Below, piece by piece: positions 9,087 to 17,690 of a DNA stretch of 64,000 bases. Numbering within the stretch: the first letter of the stretch is position 1; the number at the start of each line of letters is the position of its first letter. This DNA is from Pseudomonas sp. SORT22. Lineage in GTDB: Bacteria > Pseudomonadota > Gammaproteobacteria > Pseudomonadales > Pseudomonadaceae. The position numbers and the translations under genes are program-made. Where the stretch lies: positions 2,108,501 through 2,172,500 of the forward strand of contig NZ_CP071007.1 in the NCBI RefSeq assembly GCF_018417635.1, written 5' to 3'. Under the pieces are notes generated by a model. That model searched no databases and had not been told where the DNA came from. It was given only the letters and a program-made list of their open reading frames with translations.

Positions 9087-10064
9087 ATGTTGCCGCGCTT
9101 TCCCGCCGTCACCCGTTGCCTGTCCCTGGCCGCCCTGCTGGCGGCAGGTCCCGCTGCTGCGCTGGAGTTCCCCCTGCCGCCTCCCGGTGAAGACGTCATC
9201 GGCCAGGTCCAGGTGATCAAGGCCAAGTACGAAGACACCTTTGCCGACATCGGCACCGCCAACGACCTTGGCTACCTGGAAATGATCGCCGCCAACCCCG
9301 GCGTCGACCCGTGGCTGCCGGGCGCCGGCACCGAGATCATCCTGCCGACCCGTTTCATCCTGCCGCCGGGCCCGCGCGAAGGCATCGTCATCAACCTTGC
9401 CGAGTACCGCATGTACTACTACCCGAAAGGGCAGAACGTGGTGCATACCTACCCGCTGGGCATCGGCCGTGAAGGCTGGGGTTCGCCGATCGCCAACACC
9501 AGGGTCACCGCCAAGACCCCGAACCCGACCTGGACGCCGCCAGCCTCGATCCGCAAGGAGCACGCCGAAGACGGCGACATCCTCCCGTCCGTAGTACCGG
9601 CAGGTCCGGACAACCCGCTGGGGCCGTTCAAGTTCACCCTCGGCGTGCCGGGCTATCTGATCCACGGTTCGAACAAGAAATTCGGCATCGGCATGCGCAC
9701 CAGCCACGGCTGCTTCCGCATGTTCAACAACAACGTGCTGGAACTGGCCAAGATGGCCCCGGTCGGTGTGCCGGTGCGCATCATCAACGAGCCGTACAAG
9801 TTCGGTATCAGTGCCGGCAAGGTCTATCTCGAGGCGCACACGCCGCTGGACGACAAGGGCGATCCGTCGGTGGTCGACAAGCACACCGCGGTCATCAACG
9901 CCCTGCTCAAGCGCGAAGACCTGGCCAACAACCTGCGCATGAACTGGGACATGGTTCGTGATGTGGTCGCCGCCGAAGACGGCATGCCGGTGGAGATCGC
10001 CGTGCCCAATGGCGCTGGCAACCCGGCGCCGATGGTGTCCAGCGTGCCTTACGACATGCAGTAA
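9087..10064 (+). CDS. L,D-transpeptidase (YkuD/ErfK family) with N-terminal LysM-like region
   Basis: This 325-aa exported enzyme probably forms 3-3 peptidoglycan cross-links or attaches an outer-membrane lipoprotein to peptidoglycan. A signal peptide covers about residues 1-28. A LysM-like stretch (about 48-90) has DTFADIGTANDLGY and PGAGTEIILPTRF. The YkuD domain (about 95-235) has the catalytic signature: HGSNKK, then SHGCFRM with the nucleophilic Cys. The next gene, oprI, encodes a small lipoprotein of the kind such enzymes can anchor, a suggestive but unproven link. Confidence 0.92.
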   Translation: MLPRFPAVTRCLSLAALLAAGPAAALEFPLPPPGEDVIGQVQVIKAKYEDTFADIGTANDLGYLEMIAANPGVDPWLPGAGTEIILPTRFILPPGPREGIVINLAEYRMYYYPKGQNVVHTYPLGIGREGWGSPIANTRVTAKTPNPTWTPPASIRKEHAEDGDILPSVVPAGPDNPLGPFKFTLGVPGYLIHGSNKKFGIGMRTSHGCFRMFNNNVLELAKMAPVGVPVRIINEPYKFGISAGKVYLEAHTPLDDKGDPSVVDKHTAVINALLKREDLANNLRMNWDMVRDVVAAEDGMPVEIAVPNGAGNPAPMVSSVPYDMQ

Positions 10065-10082
10065 GCCATTCCTGCTGTACCT

Positions 10083-10106
10083 GAGGCCTGCCATCGTGCA
10101 GGCCTC
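10083..10106 (+). terminator. Candidate terminator of the L,D-transpeptidase gene
   Basis: A perfect 9-bp stem (GAGGCCTGC / GCAGGCCTC) with a 6-base loop begins 19 bp after the stop codon. The following bases (GTCGTTTCTG) are only moderately T-rich, so termination may be weak. Confidence 0.5.
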
Positions 10107-10144
10107 GTCGTTTCTGCTGTTGCACTTTCACGGCGGCAATAAAA

Positions 10145-10170
10145 AAGCCGACCCACAAGTGGGTCGGCTT
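10145..10170 (-). terminator. Rho-independent terminator of oprI
   Basis: An 11-bp perfect stem (AAGCCGACCCA / TGGGTCGGCTT, loop CAAG) lies 24 bp past the oprI stop. Read on the minus strand it runs into a T-tract. Such a strong terminator suits a very highly expressed lipoprotein gene. Confidence 0.85.
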
Positions 10171-10193
10171 CCAATAACAATCCCGAAGGACTA

Positions 10194-10445
10194 TTACTTG
10201 CGGCTGGCTTTGTCCAGCATACGCAGAGCGCGCTCGTTAGCTTCGTCAGCGGTCTGTTGTGCTTTTTGAGCAGCAGCCAGAGCGTCGTCAGCTTTGCGAT
10301 AGGCTTCATCGGCACGAGCTTGTGCACGAGCAGCTGCGTCTTCGGTAGCGGTCAGACGAGCTTCGGTTTCTTTGGATACGCTGCTGCAACCGGTAGCCAG
10401 GACTGCGGCCAGAGCCAGAGCAGAAAATTTCAGAACGTTGTTCAT
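10194..10445 (-). CDS. oprI: Outer membrane lipoprotein OprI (Lpp-like)
   Basis: The 83-aa product matches OprI in length and layout. The lipoprotein signal peptide ends in a lipobox (VLATGC, acylated Cys at 20). It is followed by an all-alpha heptad region rich in Ala ([20 protein letters not shown]) and a C-terminal Lys (ASRK), the residue linked to peptidoglycan in Lpp-like proteins. It is a trimeric structural lipoprotein tethering outer membrane to cell wall. The start at 10445 has a purine-rich AAGGGGAA upstream. The gene is monocistronic between its own promoter and a strong terminator. Confidence 0.95.
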   Translation of the reverse strand: MNNVLKFSALALAAVLATGCSSVSKETEARLTATEDAAARAQARADEAYRKADDALAAAQKAQQTADEANERALRMLDKASRK

Positions 10446-10512
10446 CGTGTTCCCCTTCAAGGACTTTCTATTAAATAGCCATCTCTCAAGAAAGAGAAAC
10501 TGGCCGGCGTAC

Positions 10513-10540
10513 ATAGTACCCATTACTTGTAGTAAGTAAA
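10513..10540 (-). promoter_or_regulatory. Candidate sigma-70 promoter of oprI
   Basis: On the minus strand TTTACT (10535-10540) and TACTAT (10513-10518) are separated by 16 bp. They lie about 70 bp upstream of the oprI start, giving an untranslated leader of roughly 60 bases. Read by eye only. Confidence 0.5.
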
Positions 10541-10952
10541 CTGACAGAGCGCAAGAACTGCAAAAAAATGCGCCTGTCCCGGGTCCGCCACAGCCTTATG
10601 TAGAAAAACTGTGAAGGCGCCGCATGCGCGGGTGCTAACAAGTGTAGCAAGTGTGTAATTTGTTGAACTAAAAGTGACTTAAAGTGTCATCCTTCGTCAT
10701 AGCACTACAACATCCGGCAACTGTTCAGGCCGATGCTCGCCGCCGTGTCCGCTTGCCACAAGTGGGTGAAATTTGCGACCAGCCACCTTGAGCATCCGGG
10801 CATCGGGCGCCTACTATTTGTACGTGCTCATTTGCCAGAGAACAGCCATGCTCTTCTCGTTGTCCAATGGGGCACGGGGTGGCGTAGAGGTTCCTTCGCC
10901 GGACAAACATCGGTAAGGTAGGGTCATAGCACAAGACCCGCGAGGAGTAGTG
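10541..10952. other. 412-bp divergent intergenic region with hairpin potential
   Basis: This gap lies between the oprI promoter and the GNAT-like gene. I find no credible ORF. Possible structure near the right-hand gene includes TTGTCC (10859-10864) facing GGACAA (10901-10906) and GGGTC...GACCC (10921-10939) just ahead of the ribosome-binding site. These could form a structured 5' leader. No known riboswitch class is recognised. Confidence 0.4.
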
Positions 10953-11237
10953 ATGAGCGAGGCGTTGTCCATCCACCATGACCAGGCTGGTCATCAGTTC
11001 GAGACCAATGTGGACGGTCATCGTGCTTACCTGACCTACATGGACCTGGGTAAGCAGACCCTGGATATCTACCGCACGTTCGTGCCCAACGCGTTGCGTG
11101 GCCGGGGTATCGCTGCGGCGCTCACCGAGCAGGCGCTCAAGTACGCCGAAGACATGGGCTATACCGTGATTCCGTCGTGCTCCTATGTTGAGCGCTACAT
11201 GGAACGTCAGCAAAAGCACGCCACCAACAAGGCCTGA
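10953..11237 (+). CDS. Small GNAT-fold N-acetyltransferase (YjdJ/NATD1-like)
   Basis: The 94-aa protein is the short GNAT type: a beta-rich N-terminus (HQFETNVDGHRAYLTYMDLG), then the acetyl-CoA pyrophosphate loop region (ALRGRGIAAALTEQAL) and a final VIPSCSYVERYMERQ segment typical of the family. Substrate is unknown. The ATG at 10953 has GAGGAG at 10942-10947; the overlapping GTG at 10950 is too close to it. Confidence 0.85.
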   Translation: MSEALSIHHDQAGHQFETNVDGHRAYLTYMDLGKQTLDIYRTFVPNALRGRGIAAALTEQALKYAEDMGYTVIPSCSYVERYMERQQKHATNKA

Positions 11238-11280
11238 AGATCACGAAGGGCAGCCCTTTGCGCTGCTGTTCAACGCACCA

Positions 11281-11314
11281 ACAAAAACGCCGGGCAATTG
11301 CCCGGCGTTTTTGT
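11281..11314. terminator. Bidirectional rho-independent terminator
   Basis: A perfect 15-bp inverted repeat (ACAAAAACGCCGGGC, loop AATT) has A-tract and T-tract flanks inside the arms. It serves the GNAT gene on the plus strand and DAHP synthase on the minus strand. Confidence 0.92.
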
Positions 11315-11323
11315 ACCTGCCTG

Positions 11324-12400
11324 TCAGCCGCGCTGGCGTTTGGGCAACACGTCCTTGAGCTTGGCATGCATGCTGCGCAGGGTTTTCTCGGTGGACGCCC
11401 AGTCGATGCAGGCGTCGGTGATCGAGACACCGTACTGCAGGTCGTTGAGGTCTTTCGGGATTGCCTGGCAGCCCCAGTTCAGGTGGCTCTCGACCATCAG
11501 GCCGATGATTGACTGGTTGCCTTCGAGGATCTGGTTGGCGACGTTCTCCATCACCAGCGGCTGCAGGGCCGGGTCCTTGTTGGAGTTGGCGTGGCTGCAG
11601 TCGACCATGATGTTCGGCTTGATCCTGGCCTTGGCCAGGGCCTGTTCGCACAGGGCGACGCTGACCGAGTCATAGTTGGGCTTGCCGTTGCCGCCACGCA
11701 GCACCACATGGCCGTAGGCGTTGCCCTTGGTGGTGACGATGGACACGCCGCCTTCCTGGTTGATACCAAGGAAGCGGTGCGGGCTCGACACCGACTGCAG
11801 GGCGTTGATGGCAACGGTCAGGCCGCCGTCGGTGCCGTTCTTGAAGCCGACCGCGGAGGACAGGCCCGAGGCCATTTCGCGGTGGGTCTGGGATTCGGTG
11901 GTGCGCGCGCCGATGGCCGACCAACTGATCAGGTCCTGCAGGTACTGCGGCGAGATCGGGTCGAGGGCTTCGGTGGCGGTCGGCAGGCCCATTTCCGCCA
12001 GGTCCAGCAGCAGCTGGCGGCCAATGTGCAGGCCGTCCTGGATCTTGAACGAGTCGTCCAGGTACGGGTCGTTGATCAGGCCCTTCCAGCCGACGGTGGT
12101 ACGCGGCTTTTCGAAATACACGCGCATGACCAGGTACAGGGTGTCGGACACCTCTGCCGCCAGCACCTTGAGGCGCTCGGCATACTCGTGGGCAGCCTTG
12201 ATGTCGTGGATCGAGCAGGGGCCGATCACCACGAACAGGCGGTGGTCCTTGCCGTCGAGGATATTGCGCACCACTTCGCGGCCGGCAGTCACGGTCTGCA
12301 GGGCGGTAGCGCTGAGGGGGATTTCCTTCTTGAGCTGATCGGGGGTGATCAAGGTCTCGTTGGAGGCAACGTTTAGGTCATCGATCGGTAAATCAGCCAT
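11324..12400 (-). CDS. aroF: 3-deoxy-7-phosphoheptulonate (DAHP) synthase, class I
   Basis: It condenses phosphoenolpyruvate and erythrose 4-phosphate, the first step of the shikimate pathway. The 358-aa length and motifs are those of the class I AroF/G/H type: VIGPCSIHD near residue 60, RVYFEKPRTTVGWKG, IGARTTESQTHREMASGL, GFKNGTDG and DCSHANS. Feedback specificity (Tyr, Phe or Trp) cannot be read safely, so the symbol is a family name rather than an isozyme claim. A -10-like TACAAT lies on the minus strand at 12464-12469. No leader peptide is seen. Confidence 0.93.
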   Translation of the reverse strand: MADLPIDDLNVASNETLITPDQLKKEIPLSATALQTVTAGREVVRNILDGKDHRLFVVIGPCSIHDIKAAHEYAERLKVLAAEVSDTLYLVMRVYFEKPRTTVGWKGLINDPYLDDSFKIQDGLHIGRQLLLDLAEMGLPTATEALDPISPQYLQDLISWSAIGARTTESQTHREMASGLSSAVGFKNGTDGGLTVAINALQSVSSPHRFLGINQEGGVSIVTTKGNAYGHVVLRGGNGKPNYDSVSVALCEQALAKARIKPNIMVDCSHANSNKDPALQPLVMENVANQILEGNQSIIGLMVESHLNWGCQAIPKDLNDLQYGVSITDACIDWASTEKTLRSMHAKLKDVLPKRQRG

Positions 12401-12554
12401 CGTGTTACTCGTCAGGTCACGGGTGCCGGCCGCCAGCGATCCCCGTGCGGCGGAGCAGCGAAAATTGTACGCAGCGGGGAGCCGAACCTTAGCGCGTTAC
12501 ACCGTGGCTCGACAATGGGCAAGGGCGGCTTTCCTGCAAGGAAAAGCCCACAGC

Positions 12555-12575
12555 CACGGGGTTTTTACCCCGGAA
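12555..12575 (-). terminator. Hairpin overlapping the PilZ-gene stop codon
   Basis: CGGGGT/ACCCCG (12557-12562 / 12567-12572) can pair on the minus strand with the TAA stop in the loop, with TTTTCC about 20 bases further on. It is a weak terminator candidate for the PilZ gene, preventing read-through into aroF. Confidence 0.4.
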
Positions 12576-13017
12576 GGAGGATTTCCCGGGTATGGCTTGC
12601 CTCAAGGCTGGCCTCGGAGAACTCGCCGGCGTGCAGGCTGACCCACTGCTGGGCGAGGGCTTCGACATCGGTATCGGGGTTGGCGGCGTGTTCCCGGGCC
12701 TGACAGAAGTGCTGGATCTGGCACACCTGTTCGCCCATGCGTGCGCCAAACAGCGCCTGTTCGTCGATAAAGGCAATACCCACCCGGTAGCCGTCCTGGT
12801 GCTTCTGGCACCAGGCCACGTAACCTGGGTAGCGCGCCTCGGCGCCGAGGGAGGGGATGAGCATTTCCACCGCCATGCCGCGTCGGTAGGCCCGAGGGTG
12901 GTTGCAGGCGATTCCGCCCAGGCTGATAGTGTGCAGCCGTTGGCGGAACAGTTTGGGCGACTGACGCAGGGTCAGCTCCACCGGAACATCGTCCGGGTGC
13001 AGCAAGAAACCACGCAT
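12565..13017 (-). CDS. PilZ-domain protein
   Basis: This 150-aa soluble protein has the PilZ beta-barrel pattern: a basic stretch RQRLHTISLGGIAC near residues 25-38 (the SxGG part of the c-di-GMP motif), then EMLIPSLG..., then VAWCQKHQDGYRVGIAFID. The classical RxxxR half-motif is not clean, so c-di-GMP binding is uncertain. The helical C-terminus (about 95-145) has no recognised domain. It is upstream of aroF on the same strand but about 165 bp away, so probably separately transcribed. Confidence 0.75.
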   Translation of the reverse strand: MRGFLLHPDDVPVELTLRQSPKLFRQRLHTISLGGIACNHPRAYRRGMAVEMLIPSLGAEARYPGYVAWCQKHQDGYRVGIAFIDEQALFGARMGEQVCQIQHFCQAREHAANPDTDVEALAQQWVSLHAGEFSEASLEASHTREILLPG

Positions 13018-13133
13018 GCTCGACTCCGTGTCGATTTTTTGACCTTGTTCGCCTCAGTATAGTGAAGGTTCGTAAAACGTATGATTTGCGTGTAAAAAAT
13101 GTGAACAGAAAATGAACGCTTGAGGAGAGCAGG

Positions 13134-14102
13134 ATGAACACGAGCAGCCCGCGTATCGGCGTAATCGGCACCGGTGCCATTGGTGGCTTCTATGGCCTGA
13201 TGCTGGCGCGTGCCGGGTTCGAGGTGCACTTTCTCTTGCGCAGCGAGTTCGACGCCGTTCAGCTCAACGGTTTGCGCCTCGACAGCGCCGTGCATGGCAT
13301 CGTGCAGATGAAGGTTTCGGCCTACGCCGACGCCGCCGACATGCCGCCCTGCGACTGGCTGCTGGTGGGCGCCAAGACCACCAGCAACGCTGAACTGGCG
13401 CCGTTGATTGTCCAAGCGGCGGCGCCGGATGCCAAGGTGGTGCTGCTGCAGAACGGCCTGGGCGTCGAAGAGCAACTGCGGCCCTTGCTGCCGGCCAACC
13501 TGCACCTGCTTGGCGGCTTGTGCTTTATCTGCGTCAACCGCGAAGCGCCGGGGGTGATCCGCCACCAGTCGCTGGGCGCGGTGAACCTGGGCTACCACAG
13601 CGGCCCGGCGGTCGATGACGGCAGCCGCCAGCAGATTGTCGAGGCCGGGGCGGCGCTGTTCCATGGCGCCGGCATCGATTCCCAGGCTATGAGCAACCTG
13701 GCCCAGGCGCGCTGGCAGAAGCTGGTGTGGAATGTGCCCTACAACGGGTTGTCTGTGCTGCTCAAGGCCAGTACCACGCCGCTGATGGCCGATGCCGACA
13801 GCCGCGCATTGATCCAGGCGCTGATGGCCGAAGTAGTGCAGGGTGCCCGTGCCTGTGGCCATGAACTGCCGCAAGGCTATGCCGAGCACCTGTTTGCGGT
13901 GACCGAGAAGATGCCCGACTACTGGCCGAGCATGTACCACGATTTCGCCCAGCAGCGGCCACTGGAACTGGCGGCGATCTACGCCGAGCCGTTGGCCCAG
14001 GCGCGGGCGGCGGGCTGTGAGTTGCCGAAGATGCAGGTGTTGTATCAGGCCTTGGCTTTTATTGACCGGCAAACAGCACCGCCCCTGCAGGAGCGGGCTT
14101 GA
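13134..14102 (+). CDS. 2-dehydropantoate 2-reductase family protein (PanE/ApbA-like)
   Basis: The family reduces ketopantoate to pantoate with NADPH. The 322-aa protein has the Rossmann motif GVIGTGAIGGFYG at residue 9 and the second motif LLQNGLGVEEQL near 104. The catalytic-Lys region (ARWQKLVWNVPYNGLSVL) and C-terminal helices are of the ApbA type. Pseudomonads carry several paralogs, so this may not be the main pantothenate enzyme and the symbol is withheld. The C-terminal residues PPLQERA and the stop codon are encoded by a REP-like repeat, suggesting the native end was rewritten. Confidence 0.82.
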   Translation: MNTSSPRIGVIGTGAIGGFYGLMLARAGFEVHFLLRSEFDAVQLNGLRLDSAVHGIVQMKVSAYADAADMPPCDWLLVGAKTTSNAELAPLIVQAAAPDAKVVLLQNGLGVEEQLRPLLPANLHLLGGLCFICVNREAPGVIRHQSLGAVNLGYHSGPAVDDGSRQQIVEAGAALFHGAGIDSQAMSNLAQARWQKLVWNVPYNGLSVLLKASTTPLMADADSRALIQALMAEVVQGARACGHELPQGYAEHLFAVTEKMPDYWPSMYHDFAQQRPLELAAIYAEPLAQARAAGCELPKMQVLYQALAFIDRQTAPPLQERA

Positions 14103-14120
14103 CCCGCGATGAGGCCCGCT
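14084..14120. repeat. REP-like palindromic element overlapping the end of the reductase gene
   Basis: The core GAGCGGGCTTGACCCGCGAT with flank GAGGCCCGC matches the other REP copies in this window. It supplies the last codons and the stop of the upstream gene. Confidence 0.8.
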
Positions 14121-14144
14121 AGAACAGCGCAAAAGGAGCAGCAT

Positions 14145-15053
14145 ATGAGCAAGAACCTCGGTGACAAACTGGTCGTCGCCATCTCCTCCCGGGCGCTGTT
14201 CGACCTCAGCGAGAGCCACCGGCTGTACCTGGCCGAGGGCGTTGAGGCGTATCGCCAGTACCAGATCGAACACGAAGACGAAGTGCTTGAACCTGGTGAC
14301 GCTTTCCCGCTGGTGCAAAAGCTTCTGGGCCTGAACGCCCATCTTGGCCAGGCGCGGGTCGAGGTGGTGCTGGTGTCGCGCAACAGCGCCGATACCGGCT
14401 TGCGGGTGTTCAATTCGATCGAGCATCACGGCCTGGGTATTTACCGCGCCGCCTTCGTCGGCGGTCGTAGTCCTTATCCGTATCTGGCGGCGTTTGGTTG
14501 TCACCTGTTCCTGTCCACCGATGCCGATGACGTACGCAGCGCCCTGGAGGCTGGCTTTGCCGCCGCCACTATTCTCTCCGGTGGCGCCCAGCGTGCGGCC
14601 AGTGACGAGCTGCGCATCGCTTTTGACGGCGACGCGGTGCTGTTCTCCGATGAGTCCGAGCGGGTCTACCAGCTCGGCGGCCTCGAAGCCTTTCAGGCCA
14701 GCGAGCGTCAATCGGCGCGTGAGCCGTTGCGTGGCGGGCCGTTCAAGCCGTTCCTGGCGGCGCTGAACCTTTTGCAAAAGGAGTTCCCGGAAGGCGCCTG
14801 CCCGATCCGCACGGCGCTGGTCACCGCCCGTTCGGCACCGGCCCATGAGCGGGTGATCCGCACCTTGCGCGAATGGGATATTCGCCTGGACGAATCGCTG
14901 TTTCTTGGCGGCCTGGACAAATCGGCGTTCCTCGAAGCCTTCGCCGCCGATGTGTTCTTCGACGATCAGGCCGGCCATTGCGAACGGGCCCGCAGCGTCG
15001 TCGCCACTGGCCATGTGCCCCATGGGATCAGCAACGAACCGACCCTGGGCTGA
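14145..15053 (+). CDS. Cytosolic 5'-nucleotidase family protein (PF06189 type)
   Basis: This 302-aa protein resembles the cN-I-like bacterial 5'-nucleotidases, which dephosphorylate nucleoside monophosphates. Recognisable parts are MSKNLGDKLVVAISSRALFDL, the substrate region VVLVSRNSADTGLRVFNS, FDGDAVLFSDESE with the Asp-rich catalytic loop, and FFDDQAGHCERA near the end. The ATG at 14145 follows AAAAGGAGCA. It is 42 bp beyond the reductase and may share its transcript. Confidence 0.82.
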   Translation: MSKNLGDKLVVAISSRALFDLSESHRLYLAEGVEAYRQYQIEHEDEVLEPGDAFPLVQKLLGLNAHLGQARVEVVLVSRNSADTGLRVFNSIEHHGLGIYRAAFVGGRSPYPYLAAFGCHLFLSTDADDVRSALEAGFAAATILSGGAQRAASDELRIAFDGDAVLFSDESERVYQLGGLEAFQASERQSAREPLRGGPFKPFLAALNLLQKEFPEGACPIRTALVTARSAPAHERVIRTLREWDIRLDESLFLGGLDKSAFLEAFAADVFFDDQAGHCERARSVVATGHVPHGISNEPTLG

Positions 15054-15145
15054 CTGGCAAACCTCGGCGCCGGACGGCCCTGCGGCCGGTCTTGGCGCTG
15101 CTAAGCTGAAGCTTGCTCTGCCGTCGTGGCAGTCGAGGAGGTCGA

Positions 15146-15643
15146 ATGATCCGTTCCATGCTGTATGCCACTGACCTCGGTGTGTACGCGCCTTTTGTCA
15201 TGCAACACGCGCTGGCGCTGGCGCGGACCTTCAACGCAGAGCTCTACGTCATTCATGCAGTCGAGCCCATGGGCCAGTTCGCCGAATCACTGCTGCAAAG
15301 CTACCTGGACGAGCAGACCCTCGATGAACTGCATAGCGAAGGCGTCACCACGGTGATGGCCAACATCGAGCAGCGGGTCCTGGAAAACTTTCGTGACGAA
15401 TTAGGCGAGGAGGCTGACCTTGCCCTGATCAAGGCCGTGCGCGTGCGCCAGGGCGACCCGGCGCAGGTGATTCTCGAACAGGCCCAGCGCCTGAGTGTCG
15501 ACCTGCTGATCTTCGGCAGCCACAGCCAGGGCGCCGGCGTTGACATTCCGATTGGCCGCACCGCTGTGCGCTTGCTGCAGCTGTCGCCGGTGCCGGTGTA
15601 CATGGTGCCGCTCGCGCAACATCTCGGTCGTAGGAAGTCTTAA
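15146..15643 (+). CDS. Universal stress protein, single UspA domain
   Basis: The 165-aa product begins MIRSMLYATDLGVYAPFVMQHAL, the classic Usp start, and ends with the nucleotide-binding style motif DLLIFGSHSQGAGVDIPIGRTAVRLL. It sits 93 bp after the 5'-nucleotidase gene and has its own GAGGAGG ribosome-binding site (15135-15141). The role is inferred from family: stress-related nucleotide-binding protein. Confidence 0.9.
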   Translation: MIRSMLYATDLGVYAPFVMQHALALARTFNAELYVIHAVEPMGQFAESLLQSYLDEQTLDELHSEGVTTVMANIEQRVLENFRDELGEEADLALIKAVRVRQGDPAQVILEQAQRLSVDLLIFGSHSQGAGVDIPIGRTAVRLLQLSPVPVYMVPLAQHLGRRKS

Positions 15644-15758
15644 CTGGGTGACGTAGGTGGGTTCCTTGAAGACTGCTAAAATAGTTCTAGATTTATTCTT
15701 CAAACCACTAATATAGTTATAAATCGTCGCTGCTGCCGGTGACGCCCAGCTGATTTGA

Positions 15759-16742
<984 letters not shown>

Positions 16743-16770
16743 TTTGCGTCTTCAATAGCTGATGTGCAGA

Positions 16771-16798
16771 AAGCGCCCTTCAAGGGGCGCTTTTTTTT
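16771..16798 (+). terminator. Rho-independent terminator of cysB
   Basis: The stem AAGCGCCC/GGGCGCTT (16771-16778 / 16785-16792) is followed by T residues through 16798. The T-tract abuts the palindromic element that follows. Confidence 0.9.
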
Positions 16799-16936
16799 GG
16801 CTCTTCACGGAATCCCGGGTTGGGATGTTGAGGCTGCGAGTTTATCCATTCAGTGTGGGGCCAGCAGCGCCACACCGAATGGATAAGCCCGCAACCCAAC
16901 CCAAGAATCATAGCCCCCGGGATTCCGTGAAGAACC
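16799..16936. mobile_element. 138-bp palindromic (MITE-like) element with 21-bp terminal inverted repeats
   Basis: The ends GGCTCTTCACGGAATCCCGGG (16799-16819) and its complement at 16916-16936 match at 20 of 21 positions. An inner pair, 16842-16858 with 16870-16886, matches at 16 of 17 (TTATCCATTC-GTGTGG). The element is flanked by T8 (16791-16798) and T7 (16937-16943), as a target duplication in the cysB terminator T-tract would leave. It has no coding potential. It could instead be a long transcribed hairpin ending in its own T-run. Confidence 0.6.
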
Positions 16937-16966
16937 TTTTTTTGTGCGATTGAACGTTAACGCTCT

Positions 16967-16982
16967 TTGGGAAATTTCCCAA
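16967..16982. promoter_or_regulatory. 16-bp perfect palindrome upstream of the fimbrial operon
   Basis: TTGGGAAATTTCCCAA is fully symmetric and lies 140 bp before the pilin start in otherwise non-coding DNA. A regulator-binding site is possible; the adjacent LuxR-type response regulator is an obvious candidate ligand, but this is inference. Confidence 0.45.
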
Positions 16983-17121
16983 TCCTGCTGGGAGTGGTCC
17001 GACTTTTTGCGTCGGATATCTGCCGAATAATCCTCCTCGCCAACCGCCCTGTGCGGTGCGGCATTTGCCGTTGGCACGTCGCCTGTGACGATTGCACAGG
17101 TCAATTCGAGGAGATCAATTC

Positions 17122-17601
17122 ATGAAGCGCACTTTTCTGGCCCTGCCGCTCGCCTTGCTGGCCGTTGGTAATGTATTTGCCGCCGACCCACTGGAGAAAC
17201 AAGTCACCGTAACCGCCACCGTTCCGACCGAGAACTTTTATGTCGAGCCGGTGGGCGGCAACTGGATGAACGAACCGCAGAACATGGCCTGGAACGCCCT
17301 GCGCGAATCGCTTGAGCCGATCCGCAAGCAATTGCAGGTCAAGAGCACCACCGGGGCAATTTCTGCCCGTCTGCTCAGCCCGGCAGTGATCAACAGCGGC
17401 GCCAACAGCATCGGCCTGGACGTCGCGGTCAACGGCACCGGCCTGACCACCACCTCGGTGCCGGTAGTGCCGGCAGCCGCAGCGGCGGCGGGCACCCTGG
17501 TGGCCTTCGATGTGGCCGCGCAGTCGGCCGGTGCTGGCGGCTACGTGCCAGGCAACTACCAGGGCATCGTCAACATGCTGTTCGAGACCGTTTCGCCGTA
17601 A
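17122..17601 (+). CDS. CS1/cable-type fimbrial major pilin (CblA-like)
   Basis: The 159-aa secreted subunit has a signal peptide MKRTFLALPLALLAVGNVFA, then a mature start ADPLEKQVTVTATVPTENFYVEP typical of alpha-fimbrial pilins (CooA/CblA family). The family assembles by donor-strand exchange through the N-terminal strand. The C-terminus GNYQGIVNMLFETVSP also fits. The ATG has a GAGGAGA site upstream. It is the first gene of a pilin-usher-tip-chaperone operon. Confidence 0.88.
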   Translation: MKRTFLALPLALLAVGNVFAADPLEKQVTVTATVPTENFYVEPVGGNWMNEPQNMAWNALRESLEPIRKQLQVKSTTGAISARLLSPAVINSGANSIGLDVAVNGTGLTTTSVPVVPAAAAAAGTLVAFDVAAQSAGAGGYVPGNYQGIVNMLFETVSP

Positions 17602-17690
17602 GTCGCCAGCCGGCGTTTTTTTGTCCCCTTCTATTCACCCCGTTGCTCCTTCGTTTGGATGAGTACGGGGTGAATATTGCCTGTGAAAAA

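Noticed and set aside
12972..15023. 683-codon minus-strand frame across the reductase and nucleotidase genes
   Set aside because: Both plus-strand genes show clear family motifs; the antisense product is His/Gln/Arg-rich with no motif.
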